Below are positions 45,901 to 55,300 of a DNA stretch of 64,000 nt, piece after piece. The stretch's first letter is position 1; each line of letters opens with the position of its first letter. The notes below the pieces were generated by a model, which saw only the letters and a program-made list of their open reading frames with translations, did no database searches and was not told where the DNA came from. The DNA comes from CAWCDJ01 sp963794265 (lineage in GTDB: Bacteria; Acidobacteriota; Terriglobia; Bryobacterales; Bryobacteraceae): positions 1,550,001-1,614,000 of the forward strand of contig CAWCDJ010000004.1 in the NCBI GenBank assembly GCA_963794265.1, given 5' to 3'. Made by a program: the position numbers and the translations under genes.

Positions 45901-46289
45901 GTCGTATCGGTTTGCAGGGCTGCCGCCTCTCCCGAAACCGTCACCGTCTCGGCGACGACACCGACTTCCAGTGCAAAATCCAGTCGCGCGCGCTGGTTCA
46001 GTTCCAGCGTCACCTGCGATTGCGTCGTCTTGAAACCCTTTGACTCGACTTTCAGCGTGTAGCGTCCGATCGGGACGCGCGGAAAGTTGTAAATTCCCTC
46101 TTCATTCGTAGTTGTCGGCCACTCGGTGCCCCGGTCCATGTCTTTCGCTGTGACCGCGGCCCCCACAATGGCGCTTCCCGATGGATCCGTCACGTGACCG
46201 GTGATCCCGGCACTCGTTTCCTGGGCATACGCTGACGCGATACCCAAGCATAAAACTCCCACAGCACTAATCCACTTCTTTCCTACCAT
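42951..46289 (-). CDS. TonB-dependent receptor, Oar-like with carboxypeptidase-regulatory domain
   Basis: Predicted 1112 residues. A signal peptide ends near residue 22 (ASAYA). A carboxypeptidase-regulatory-like beta domain (about 27-110: GITGHVTDPSGSAIVGAAVTA, GIYNFPRVPIGRYTLKVE) comes first, then the plug (ITNNASAEFGNFQGGIINVV) and a large barrel ending in Phe (KFYF). The family takes up substrates such as glycans or siderophores across the outer membrane with TonB energy. It lies between two exported catabolic enzymes, so it may import their substrate. AAAGGGG lies upstream of the ATG. Confidence 0.9.
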   Translation of the reverse strand: MVGKKWISAVGVLCLGIASAYAQETSAGITGHVTDPSGSAIVGAAVTAKDMDRGTEWPTTTNEEGIYNFPRVPIGRYTLKVESKGFKTTQSQVTLELNQRARLDFALEVGVVAETVTVSGEAAALQTDTTQVGNVVASTQIDHTPLISRNPIALTLLTAGVNTPDPSSFNSGQRATGGGRPYVNGNREESNNFLLDGVDNNFTSDNLVSYQPNTDAIEEFKLITNNASAEFGNFQGGIINVVIKSGTNQYHGDLFEYFRNDKLNANNWGNNWNGVPRGPIRWNQFGGTVGGPIFKDKLFFFTDYQGLRRNSPPQVSATTVMPMAWRNGDFSSLLDTAQTGGKVIQLYNPYSLDATTGLRSPFPNNVIPSSLLNSAAVKLLTNTSLYPAPQYNRFTTSNYYYTSSSYLYSDQGDLKLDWRPTDKDYFTSRISKARQDNPGLNTFPLFYNSFNTSPFENGVINWTRTINPHMVNEARVGVNNVMLDNGGADKGLGNIAQSAGIQNAGPGLLSLQGFNWIAGLGNANIGVQQLFANTTFHYADNLTITHGRHMMKMGGQLLREWINVFYSGNNGRSGFIDFSGRFSAQNAASPSGTQIGEADFMMGLPDQLGRGLQSGTWGQRSTIYGLYFQDDWRVNNSLTLNLGLRWEYHTPWVEVENRQSNFNEFTGQMILAAPLTAGLVPAPGPAPEISSNAGLYNPYKKDFQPRLGFAYTLNKKLVLRGAYTISSYLEGTGTNLRTTLNPPFESEFQTYYNTPAYTMPGSTLDQGLSGLNPKNPYVGATIRLWDPFVQPAKVQQWNLSIDYQLPANNVLTAGYVGQHGTHLMVPMPYLQNIVTNGVVTQGPYLSGNPTLRSEISQISGTASVGRQGYNALQATVRKRFSVGLQYQIAFTYSKGMSDAIGYYGQGGQAGSQSAYWQYLYCQACEMGPTYFDNKFMFVPSFVYELPVGKGRRFGSAWGKGVDTLLGGWQLGGVYTAHTGFPLTIKYNGDSSGTGQRSYRVNVVGTPNDPHNIGPGTLYLDPSAYAAPTKGTYGNIGVGTVRGPGMSRFDLTLGKQFHITESKYFELRGEAFNLFNTPIFLSPASQTITSTLFGQIRSSEGERNIQVVAKFYF

Positions 46290-46361
46290 AGCGACCCCTT
46301 TCGACTAATGGTCCGGAATTGCGGCTATTAACGATTAACCTCTAGACCTCAGTTCCGGTAT

Positions 46362-46367
46362 AGTATA
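46362..46367 (-). promoter_or_regulatory. Possible -10 element of the TonB receptor promoter
   Basis: On the minus strand the sequence TATACT occurs about 73 bases before the ATG in an AT-rich patch. No convincing -35 is seen at the right distance, so this is a weak call. The intergenic gap is only about 140 bases, so the promoter must be close by. Confidence 0.25.
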
Positions 46368-46405
46368 CCCGTTTTTCTCTTTGATTACCGTAAAATTTTT
46401 CAGTA

Positions 46406-46427
46406 GGGTAGGCTTCCAGGCCTGCCC
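46406..46427 (-). terminator. Stem-loop after the amidohydrolase gene
   Basis: An eight-pair stem (GGGTAGGC with GCCTGCCC, one G-U type pair) with a six-base loop begins one base after the amidohydrolase TAA. It is followed on the minus strand by a mixed A/T tract, AAAAATTTTA, but not by a clean T run. It may be an intrinsic terminator or an attenuator before the receptor gene. Confidence 0.35.
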
Positions 46428-46428
46428 A

Positions 46429-47721
46429 TTATCGGGTTGACCCGCGCCTCCCGGGTGTTACACTATCCCACCTCGGATCTCCAGTTCTCGTATAATTCTT
46501 CGGTAGAGTTCGCCATTCGGGCCTGGTAATCCCGTTCAAGTCGTAAACTACTTTTCCGCCCCGGATCGTCAGTTCGCAGACCAGGCGCTCGGTTCCGTCC
46601 ATCCGCGCGCCATACATGTCCGTGAATCCGAAGCTCCCTTTTTCCACCCGCAACACGGCGACATCCGCCGGAGCGCCGACCGACAGGTTTCCCAAATCTT
46701 CGTGATGAATCTCACGAGCCGGGTTCCAGGTCGCGTCCCGTACTACCTGGTCCAGAGGTACTCCCATGGCCAGGAACTTATCCATCACGTTGAGCAGGTC
46801 CTTCATTCCGGCGTTCATGCTGCCGGTATGCAGATCTGTGGAAATCGAATCGGGAAGAAACCCCTGTTGGATGGCCGGCACCGCCACCCGCCACGCAAAA
46901 CTGCCGCCGCCGTGCCCGACATCGAAGATCACGCCCCGTTTCCGGCCCTCGATCATTCCAGGGTTTACCTCACCCGAGTCCAGTAATTCGTGGCGCAGGC
47001 CCGAATAGCAGTGGGTGTAGATGTCGCCCGGCCGCAGTTTGTGGGTGAGCAGTTCCGCCAGCGGCCGCTGCGGCCGGTCCTCTCCGAAGTCGACCATTAC
47101 CGGAATCCCGGCCAAAGTGCCAGCCTCCACCGCTCGGTCCACGGCGATCCAATCCGGGCCCGCGTAATGGGCGGTCTTGAACCCCACGATCAGCCCCTTG
47201 TGCTTTTTGGCCATATCCGCAGCCGGAGCGGCCAGCATATCTTCCGTATTTTGTTCGAAATGGGGGCCGCGCATGCCGGCTCCCACAATGTTCAGAAATG
47301 CCAGCACGCGGGTCTTCGAGCGATCGATCACCCGGTCCTTGAAGTCCTCGAAGTTGCGCCACCCGGAGCAGCCTGCGTCGGCCACCGTAGTCACCCCTAC
47401 CCGGAACGTAAACCCGTCGGGGTAGACGCTGTTATCTCCCGCATAAGAATTGCGTTCGCCGGTCCCGGCATAAACGTGCACGTGGATATCGACCAGCCCC
47501 GGCACGACATAGAGCCCGGATGCGTTCACCGTCTTCACCGCGGACTGCGGATCGAGGTGCGTCGCAACGGCCGCGATGGCGCCATTGCGGATCGCCACAT
47601 CCTGCACCGCGCTGATTCCATTCTTGGCGTCGATAACATGCCCTCCCTGCAACAGAAGGTCATATGTCTGGCCGGACGCCATCGAAGTCAATAAAGCCAT
47701 AACTAAAGAAGTCCGTATCAT
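46429..47721 (-). CDS. Secreted amidohydrolase/deacetylase-family metallohydrolase
   Basis: Predicted 430 residues with a short signal peptide (MIRTSLVMALLTSMASG). The metal-binding GLVDIHVHVY gives His80 and His82; further motifs are VGVTTVADAGCSG, GDIYTHCYSG, FDVGHGGGSF and STDLHTGSMN. In enterococci a member of this family (EF_0837) is encoded next to a SelA-like ammonia-lyase, and here a SelA-like gene follows the intervening TonB gene. It may deacetylate an amino-sugar derivative in the periplasm. That pathway is inferred from gene order. Confidence 0.8.
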   Translation of the reverse strand: MIRTSLVMALLTSMASGQTYDLLLQGGHVIDAKNGISAVQDVAIRNGAIAAVATHLDPQSAVKTVNASGLYVVPGLVDIHVHVYAGTGERNSYAGDNSVYPDGFTFRVGVTTVADAGCSGWRNFEDFKDRVIDRSKTRVLAFLNIVGAGMRGPHFEQNTEDMLAAPAADMAKKHKGLIVGFKTAHYAGPDWIAVDRAVEAGTLAGIPVMVDFGEDRPQRPLAELLTHKLRPGDIYTHCYSGLRHELLDSGEVNPGMIEGRKRGVIFDVGHGGGSFAWRVAVPAIQQGFLPDSISTDLHTGSMNAGMKDLLNVMDKFLAMGVPLDQVVRDATWNPAREIHHEDLGNLSVGAPADVAVLRVEKGSFGFTDMYGARMDGTERLVCELTIRGGKVVYDLNGITRPEWRTLPKNYTRTGDPRWDSVTPGRRGSTR

Positions 47722-47728
47722 ATTCGGT

Positions 47729-48661
47729 TCACCTGGTAAGATCCACCACCGCGTATGTTTTCAATTCCGGAAGCGTAAATTCGGTCGCCACGCTATCCGC
47801 CTGGTAATCCAGCAGTTTCAAACCCGGGCTGCCTTCCGCCATCAGCACATGCCCCGGAAATCTACCCAGCACGCGGATGCGGACACCGTCCACTTTGCGC
47901 GCCGCCCCCGCGTAATTCAGCAGGTGGACGCGCAGGCCATTGGCCGATCGTTCCAGCCGCGCCACCACCACTAGGCTGCCGTACACGCGCACCGAACGGC
48001 GATCGTCGGTAAGCGTCGCCCGGATCAGATGAGCCATCCGGCTGGGATCTTCGGCATCCGAGAGCGGAAACTCCTTCGATCCGAGCCGCACGTTCAGCTT
48101 CAACCCCGGGTCGGGAGCGTGCACGATTCGAATCAGCAGGTTGTCCCGGATCATGAGGTTCACCACCTCGCCCGCATCGTCTGACCCGTTGTCCTCGAAC
48201 CCGATATCGGCAACCGGTTGCAGGCGCTCTCCCGGAATCCCGCGGAGGAACCCCAGCATCCGGCCGAGCGGCTTCAGCCCCGTTCCGTCGCTTCGGATCA
48301 CGGCGTCCACCCCGTAGCAGAAGGCCTCGGCCGCCGCCAACGCCGCCTCTTCGCCCTTGGCGTCGTACACGAACCGGGCGTGCGGCAAGCGCAGGAACTG
48401 CCAGCCGTTGGAGCTGAGCCAAGGCGAGCGGCTTGCAGTGGCCTCGTTCGCCCGGTAATCCACCGTGGGCGGCTCCGCTTTCACCGCACCGTCGAGACCG
48501 GCCACCTCGACGTCGATCCCCGCCGTATCCCGCCACGCCGCCGCGCGGGATGCCGGTACCGCGATTTGCCGGATGTTCGCTTCGCGTAGCGCCGATGCGG
48601 TGTCGGGCGCCGCATCCCAGAACAGGCACGGCAAAATCGCAGCCGCCAGCAACAGCATCAT
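47729..48661 (-). CDS. Secreted protein of unknown function
   Basis: Predicted 310 residues. The open frame extends further upstream, but the start at 48661 is chosen because a signal peptide (MMLLLAAAILPCLFW) begins there, overlapping the DUF362 stop (ATGATG). The rest has a beta-rich C-terminal part like those of carbohydrate-active enzymes (SVRVYGSLVVVARLE, ANGLRVHLLNYAG, TYAVVDL). I do not recognise the family. It forms an operon with DUF362 and probably with the amidohydrolase. Confidence 0.6.
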   Translation of the reverse strand: MMLLLAAAILPCLFWDAAPDTASALREANIRQIAVPASRAAAWRDTAGIDVEVAGLDGAVKAEPPTVDYRANEATASRSPWLSSNGWQFLRLPHARFVYDAKGEEAALAAAEAFCYGVDAVIRSDGTGLKPLGRMLGFLRGIPGERLQPVADIGFEDNGSDDAGEVVNLMIRDNLLIRIVHAPDPGLKLNVRLGSKEFPLSDAEDPSRMAHLIRATLTDDRRSVRVYGSLVVVARLERSANGLRVHLLNYAGAARKVDGVRIRVLGRFPGHVLMAEGSPGLKLLDYQADSVATEFTLPELKTYAVVDLTR

Positions 48662-49767
48662 AGGTTGACCGTCCTCACACGGATCTTTTCTGCGTCGTAA
48701 ACTCCCAGCCCCAACTTGCCGGCATATTCCACGTGTCCCGGCTCGCGAATGTACCGGTTGAAATTGGGGTTCCGGGGGTCCCCCAGATGCTCGCGCGATT
48801 GGTTGAATATCGAGATGGCTCCCTCCGCCTTGCGCTTGTTTTCGATGAGATCGATGAGTTGCCGGTCCATCGCCACCGGATCGGTGCCGAACCAGATCTG
48901 CTTGGGAAAGAAACGGAACTGCGGATATTCGCTGAACGGCCCCGCCTGCCACACGCCCCGCAGGCCGTCCATTACGTGGAGCACCACCCGGGAGGGCAGC
49001 GGCTCGACCGCCGCCAGCGTGCCGATGAAAGAGAGGGTATAGGTCTTCTCTTTCTGGTGCGAACGCGCCACGTTGGAAAAATTCCCGTATGCAATGTTCT
49101 TCAGACATCCGGTGACCCCGGAAGCCTGGTGCTCCTTCGTGTTCGGCACGTTGATGATCTTCGTGAGTGTGTCCGATACCAGGCGCACCATGTTGGACCG
49201 CGTGTCGTCCTCGCCGAAAAAGCTCGTCTCCACGTAGGTATACGGATCGTAGCCCAGAATCGCGCCCCGCGAATTCTCCGCGGCCACCACGTGAACCCCC
49301 TCCGGCAGATACTTTTCATAGCCTACGCTCTGGAGTTGGTTTTCGAAACGTTCATATACGTAAATCTGCTTCGGCGGCACTCCCACCGCCCTCAGATTTT
49401 CGGCGATGCAGCCGACGACTTCCGGCGAAGAACGGATCTTCGGAGCGCCCGAGCAGTTTACCTTGATGCCCACCACGTCCTTCGGCCCGATGAATCGCGC
49501 CCATGCGTCCTCCGCGCGCGCATCGCCGGTCAGCGAGCGGATCCCGGTCGAAAGCATCTGCCTGACGACCCCCTGGTCCACCTGCCCGCTTTCGGAATCG
49601 ATCGATTTCTCGCTGTGCACCCGCACCATCTGGCCGGGGTACGGTCCCGGCATCGACGGCCGGGCCGTCGCCTTGAAGCGAGTAACTACGCGATATTGCG
49701 GCTGATCCTCGGCCATCCCAACCAAGGGCGATGCTGCGGCGAGTTGCAAAAATAGACGTCGGTCCAC
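48658..49767 (-). CDS. DUF362-family exported protein
   Basis: About 369 residues from a GTG start (MDRRLFLQLAAASPLVG, a likely exported N terminus). An ATG 57 bases upstream would add 19 residues; neither has a good ribosome site. The family pattern is seen in VVGIKVNCSGAPKIRSSPEVVGCIAENLRAVG and in TLTKIINVPNTKEHQASGVTGCLKN. DUF362 proteins are often linked to iron-sulfur or cofactor chemistry, but the reaction is unknown. It is the first gene of the operon with the secreted hypothetical. Confidence 0.65.
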   Translation of the reverse strand: MDRRLFLQLAAASPLVGMAEDQPQYRVVTRFKATARPSMPGPYPGQMVRVHSEKSIDSESGQVDQGVVRQMLSTGIRSLTGDARAEDAWARFIGPKDVVGIKVNCSGAPKIRSSPEVVGCIAENLRAVGVPPKQIYVYERFENQLQSVGYEKYLPEGVHVVAAENSRGAILGYDPYTYVETSFFGEDDTRSNMVRLVSDTLTKIINVPNTKEHQASGVTGCLKNIAYGNFSNVARSHQKEKTYTLSFIGTLAAVEPLPSRVVLHVMDGLRGVWQAGPFSEYPQFRFFPKQIWFGTDPVAMDRQLIDLIENKRKAEGAISIFNQSREHLGDPRNPNFNRYIREPGHVEYAGKLGLGVYDAEKIRVRTVNL

Positions 49768-49891
49768 GCGCCAAAGTTTACCGCCCGGTATTCCCAAGAG
49801 CAACCGGTTGCCATTGGTTGGCATCGCGCCGGGTTCCGTCCGATAATATTTCGAATCGAACGGACCGCCGTCGAAAGGCTGGGGGAGGCCT

Positions 49892-52345
49892 ATGAAATTA
49901 CGAATAGCGCTTCTGGTTTTCCTGGGTTGGACCGCCCAATGTCTCAACGCCGCGGATGCCCCGGGCGCACCCGGTGCCGGCTCCGCGTGGACTACCGGCG
50001 CCAAGCAGGGGCTTGGCACCTCGACCACAACCGATTCGAAAGTCTGGTACACCATCGCCCAGGGCGTGGTTACCGAAGTCTATTATCCGAAGGTCGATGT
50101 TCCGAACGTCCAGGATCTGCAACTGATCGTCACCGACGGCAGCACCTTCGTCGACCTGGAACGCGACGCCACGAATCACACCGTTCAACTACTCGACCCG
50201 CAGGCCCTGACTTACCGGCAGATCAACGACGCCAAATCCGGCAAGTACCGGATCACCCGCACGCTGGTGACCGACCCGGACCGCCCGACCCTCCTCATGG
50301 AGACCCGCTTCCAGGCCTTGAGCGGCGGCCCGTACCAGGTGTACGTCCTCTACAACCCGTCCCTGAACAACAGCGGGAAGGGCGACACGGCCGCCACTTC
50401 AGGCGACGCCCTGGTCTCGACCGACGGCCCGGTGTCGAGCGCCCTCGCCTCTTCCGCCGGTTTCGTGCAGATGTCCAGCGGCTACAGCGGAACCTCCAGC
50501 GATGGCCTCATCGATCTGAATGCACACCGCCAGTTGACTTCCCTCTTCGATACCGCCTCGACCGCCGGCAACGTGGTGCAGACCGGTCAGGTTACCGTCG
50601 CCGGCGACACCACGTTTACCCTGGCCCTGGCGTTCGGAGGCTCCGCGCCCGAAGCCGTAGCTAACGCAAAAGCATCGCTGGCCGCCGGTTTTCCAGCGGT
50701 TCGTCAGAAGTACGAATCCGGCTGGCACGCTTATCTCGCGTCCCTGAAACCCGCTCCCACGAGCGTCTCAGGCAACGGCATGGCCACGCAGTACAACGTG
50801 GCCCTGATGGTCCTGAAGGCCCACGAAGACAAGACCCTCCGCGGCGCCAACATCGCCTCGCTCACCATCCCCTGGGGCCAGGCCGTGAACGCAGACTCCT
50901 GCTGCACCGCCGGTTATCACGCTGTCTGGGCCCGCGATCTTTACGAAGTGGCCACCGCCCTTCTCTCGGCGGGCGATGCAGATGCCGCCGGCCGCTCTCT
51001 CGACTATCTACTGACGGTTCAGCAGCGGCCGGACGGTTCGTTTCCGCAGAATACGCTGCTCGACGGCACTCCGGTCTTCGGCAGCCTCCAGATGGACGAG
51101 GTGGCGTTCCCCATCATCCTTGCCTGGCAACTCAATCGCGCCGACGCCACCACCTGGGGAAAGCTCAAAAAGTCCGCCGATTTCCTGGTGAGCCGCGGTC
51201 CGGGCACGCCCGAGGAGCGGTGGGAAGAAAACGGCGGCTTCTCGCCGTCCACCATTGCCGCCGAAATCGCCGGCCTGGTCTGCGCCGCCGATATGGCCGC
51301 CAGGAACGGTGACACCCCTTCCCAAACCAGCTACCTTCAGACCGCCGATAACTGGCAGCACAATATCGAAACCTGGACGGTCACCTCTTCCGGCCCCATC
51401 GGCAGCCACCGCTACTTCATCCGCATCGACAACAACAACGACCCCAACGACGGCGCCGCTCTCGAGATCCACAACGGCGGCGGCACACACGACGAGCGGG
51501 AAATCGTCGACGCCGGCTTTCTCGAACTTCCCCGCCTCGGCGTGTTGCCTCCCTCCGATCCCGGACTTCTTGCTTCACTGCCGGCCATCGATTCCACCCT
51601 CGCCGTCACCACGCCCAACGGCGCCATGTACTATCGCTACAACCACGATGGCTATGGCGAGACCGACGCCGGCGCGCCGTTTACCGGTGCCGGAATCGGC
51701 CGGCTCTGGCCCATTTTCAACGGCGAGCGCGGCGAATACGATCTCCTGGCGGGCCATCCCGACCAGGCTTTGGCCCAACTGGCGATCATGGCCAAGACCG
51801 CCAACAGCGGCTTCCTGATCCCCGAGCAGGTCTGGGACCGCGCCGACGGCAAGGGCCGGTTCACCTTCGGACAGGGAACCGACTCGGCGACGCCGCTCGC
51901 CTGGTCCATGGCCCAGTTCGTTCGGCTCGCCAACTCGATCGATGCCGGCCAACCCGTGGAACTGCCCGCGGTGGTCGCGGCGCGCTACGGAGGGGCCGGA
52001 CCCTCTACGTTCACGTTCAACGTCACGGTACCCGCCACAACCGGCGGCACCGGCAAATCCGTGTTCCTGGCGGGCGAACTCAATAAGCTGAGTCCACCCC
52101 AGGCCCTGTGGAACCCCGCCGCCCTCAAAATGAACCAGGTGGACCCAACCCACTGGACCGCAACCGTGACCGCCCTCCCGGGAACCACGCTGGCATACAA
52201 GTACGTGCTCGGGGATTGGGCCTTCGTTGAGAAGGACCGGAATTGTGGCGAGATTCCCAACCGCTCCGCCTCCCTCTCCTCACCCGCGCAGGCCGTGAAT
52301 GACACGGTCCTCGAGTGGCGCAATGTAAGTCCGTGCGGAAATTGA
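49892..52345 (+). CDS. Secreted glucan 1,4-alpha-glucosidase (GH15) with starch-binding module
   Basis: Predicted 817 residues with a signal peptide (MKLRIALLVFLGWTAQCLNA). An N-terminal beta-sandwich (about 30-270) precedes the alpha/alpha barrel with AGYHAVWARDLYEVATALL. The catalytic acid is Glu445 in RWEENGGF, and the general base Glu645 is in IPEQVWD. Residues about 708-817 look like a CBM20 starch-binding module (VFLAGELNKL, YKYVLGDW). It releases glucose from starch or glycogen ends. It is divergent from the DUF362 gene. Its stop is five bases from the convergent kinase gene. Confidence 0.88.
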   Translation: MKLRIALLVFLGWTAQCLNAADAPGAPGAGSAWTTGAKQGLGTSTTTDSKVWYTIAQGVVTEVYYPKVDVPNVQDLQLIVTDGSTFVDLERDATNHTVQLLDPQALTYRQINDAKSGKYRITRTLVTDPDRPTLLMETRFQALSGGPYQVYVLYNPSLNNSGKGDTAATSGDALVSTDGPVSSALASSAGFVQMSSGYSGTSSDGLIDLNAHRQLTSLFDTASTAGNVVQTGQVTVAGDTTFTLALAFGGSAPEAVANAKASLAAGFPAVRQKYESGWHAYLASLKPAPTSVSGNGMATQYNVALMVLKAHEDKTLRGANIASLTIPWGQAVNADSCCTAGYHAVWARDLYEVATALLSAGDADAAGRSLDYLLTVQQRPDGSFPQNTLLDGTPVFGSLQMDEVAFPIILAWQLNRADATTWGKLKKSADFLVSRGPGTPEERWEENGGFSPSTIAAEIAGLVCAADMAARNGDTPSQTSYLQTADNWQHNIETWTVTSSGPIGSHRYFIRIDNNNDPNDGAALEIHNGGGTHDEREIVDAGFLELPRLGVLPPSDPGLLASLPAIDSTLAVTTPNGAMYYRYNHDGYGETDAGAPFTGAGIGRLWPIFNGERGEYDLLAGHPDQALAQLAIMAKTANSGFLIPEQVWDRADGKGRFTFGQGTDSATPLAWSMAQFVRLANSIDAGQPVELPAVVAARYGGAGPSTFTFNVTVPATTGGTGKSVFLAGELNKLSPPQALWNPAALKMNQVDPTHWTATVTALPGTTLAYKYVLGDWAFVEKDRNCGEIPNRSASLSSPAQAVNDTVLEWRNVSPCGN

Positions 52346-52350
52346 AGCGG

Positions 52351-55300
52351 TTAGTGGCGCGCCGCGGCGACCAGTGCCGCAACCGCGCTCTCAATCTGCT
52401 CGGCGGTGTAAGGCTTCTGAATGAACGTGGCGCCGGGGTACGAGGCACATAGCCGCCGGGCTTCGATTTCGTTGTACCCGCTCGTCAGCAGTATCTTCAT
52501 CCCGGGGCGGCGCGCTTTCAGCACCGGCAGAAGCTCGTTCGCTCCCATCAGCGGCATCACGATGTCCACGATCGCGGCGGCAATCTCTCCGCTTTCCCGT
52601 TCACAAAGGGCCAGCCCTTCCTTCCCGTCGCAGGCTTGCAGAACGCGATATCCGCGCCGGCCGAGAGCGGCGCCGATGAAACTCCGCACGGCAGCTTCGT
52701 CATCCACTACCAGGATGGTGGCAAGCCCGCCCGCGCCCACCCTGTTCACAGGCTCGCGCGCCCCGTCGTGTACCGCGGGCAGAAGGACGCGGAATGTGCA
52801 GCCGCGGCCCGGAACGCTCTCCAGAAGGATGGCACCCTTATTTGAGCGGAGAACGCCGGCAACCGCCGCCAGCCCCAACCCCCGGCCGGTGAACTTCGTG
52901 GTGAAGAAGGGGTCGAAGATCCTCTCCTTCGTCTGCGCATCGATACCGGCCCCGGTGTCGGCCACCTCGATCGAGACGTACCGTCCCGGCACAACCTCCG
53001 CGCCGAGTGCATCCACAAACGTCCGTTCGATCTCGGTCAGGGAGGTGGCAATCGTGATCCTGCCCGGATGTCCTTCGCCGATCGCCTCCCCGGCGTTGAT
53101 GAGCAGGTTCATCAGGACCTGCTGAAGCTGCCCGGGATCCATCCGGACCGGGGGCAGGCGCCGTTGGACCTTGATGGTCATCTCGACGCTCTTCGGTATC
53201 GAGAATTGAACCAGGTCCGCAATCGCGCTCACCGCCTCGGAAACGTCGATATCGCGAACCACGAACTGGCCCTTGCCCGAGTAAGCCAGCAATTGGCGAG
53301 TCAAATCGGCGGCGCGCTCCGCGCTTTTCACGATCTCGGTAACTCGCCGGGCTGGACCGGGTCCGATCTCGTCCAGCACCAGGCTGGCATTCCCCAGAAT
53401 TCCGGTCAGCAGATTATTGAAATCGTGGGCGATCCCGCCCGCCAGCAAACCTATGCTTTCGAGCTTTTGGGCCAGCCGCTGCCGTTCTTCCGCTTGCTTG
53501 CGCTCGGTAATGTCGCGCCCTAACATCACGCATCCGACGATGGCGCCGTCCTTGTCGCGAATCGGCCCGAAGCTGTAACTTCCTACCCAGGTTTCGCCGG
53601 TGTCTTTTCGCCGCAGGCGGTACTCGGTGTAAGTGACCGTCTCGCCGCGAAGGGCCCTCGGCGCGGCCCACATGTCTACCGGTGCCAACGTCCCGTCCGG
53701 CAGATATACCTCGAAGATTTCCTGATACTCGGCAAGAACCTGCGGGCACTCGTCCTTGCTCCGGAACCGGTGAAATTTCGCGAATGCCTCGTTGAAATCG
53801 AGGTGCCGCCCTTCGGCATCCGAGATCAACACGGCGTCCGTCATGCTCGCCAGCGCGGCTTCCAGCTTCGCCCGGCTCTCGCGGACGGCGTCTTCGGCCT
53901 TCTTTCGGTCGGTAATGTCGCGGGTGATCTCTAGGACGCGTTCGCTGCTGTCCGCACCCCCAATCAACTGGAGCTTGGCGTTGACCACGACTTGTCTTCC
54001 GTCGCGCACCCGCTGCACCAGTTCCCCCTCCCAGAAGCGCTTTTCGATCAGCTCGCTGCGAATCTCGCTCCACGGCTTCGGAAACGTGGTCCCGAGCAGT
54101 TCTTGACTCACGCGCCCGAGGGCTTCCGCTTCCGGGATCCCGTAAAGCCGCTCCGCGCCCAGGTTCCAGCTCTCGATGGTGCCGTCCACCCTCCATACGA
54201 GGATGGCGTCGAAAGAGAGCTTCAGCAGTTCAGCCTGCCTCTTCAACGTCTGCTCGTTCCTCGCCTGTTCGCTGATGTCCGTGTTGGTTCCGAACCATCG
54301 GGTGACCTGGCCGTTCTGATCGCGCACCGGCACGATCCGCGTCAGGAACGGACGAAACGTGCCATCCGCCCCGCGCAGCGGAAACACCATCTCGAACAGC
54401 CGGTTGTTGGCAATCGCGGCTCTCCATTCTTCCAACACGTGAGGCAGCACGTCAGGGTCGTGGACGGACTGCCAACCCCAGCCCGCCATCTGCTCGGGAG
54501 TCGTTCCCGTGTAGTCGTACCAGCGCTGGTTGTACCAGAAAATCCAGCCGTCTGCGTTTGCCATCCAGCATAACTGTGGGATGGAATTGGCGAGTGCCCG
54601 AAATTGCGCTTCGCTGTCCCGCAGCGCATCCTGCGCGCGCTTCTGTTCGGTGATGTCCGTGACCAGCACCATTCTCCCGATGGCCCGGCCCCGCTCGTCC
54701 GTCAGGTTGCTCCCGCTTAGGGAGACCCAGATGGTGGATCCGTCGGCACAGCGCATCCAAGCTTCGTGCCGGTCTCGCCCATCGCTCGCCAGGCGTTCCG
54801 CGAAAACCGCTTTCAGGCGCTCCCGATCCTCTTCGGCGAAAAACTCGAAAGCATCGCGACCCAGCAGTTCTCCGCTCCTGGCGAACTTCAGCATCTCGGC
54901 CATTCGCTGGTTCACGAATTCGGTCCGCCCCTGCTCGTCCATCACGCAAACGCCTTCCATCGCGGATTCGAGAAGCTGGCGGTACCTCGCCTCGCTGCTC
55001 CGGCTTTGCTTATGGCGCTCCGCAGCCCGAATCAGCGCGTTGGTTATCGCCACCAGCGCCTCCGGCTCCACCGGTTCCTGCAGGTACGCGTCCGATTGAT
55101 GATCGAGTGCTTCGGCAAAATCGCTCTCGAGCCGTCCCACCGCGGAGATATGCAGCACCGGAATCAGGTTAGTTCTCGGGTCCGACTTGAGCCTCTTGCA
55201 CACCTCGAACCCGTCCAGGTCCGGCAACCGGATGTCCAGCAGGATCAGCGACGGCAGTATCTCTCCGGCCAGCCTCAATGCGGTCACCCCGTCCGCGGCC

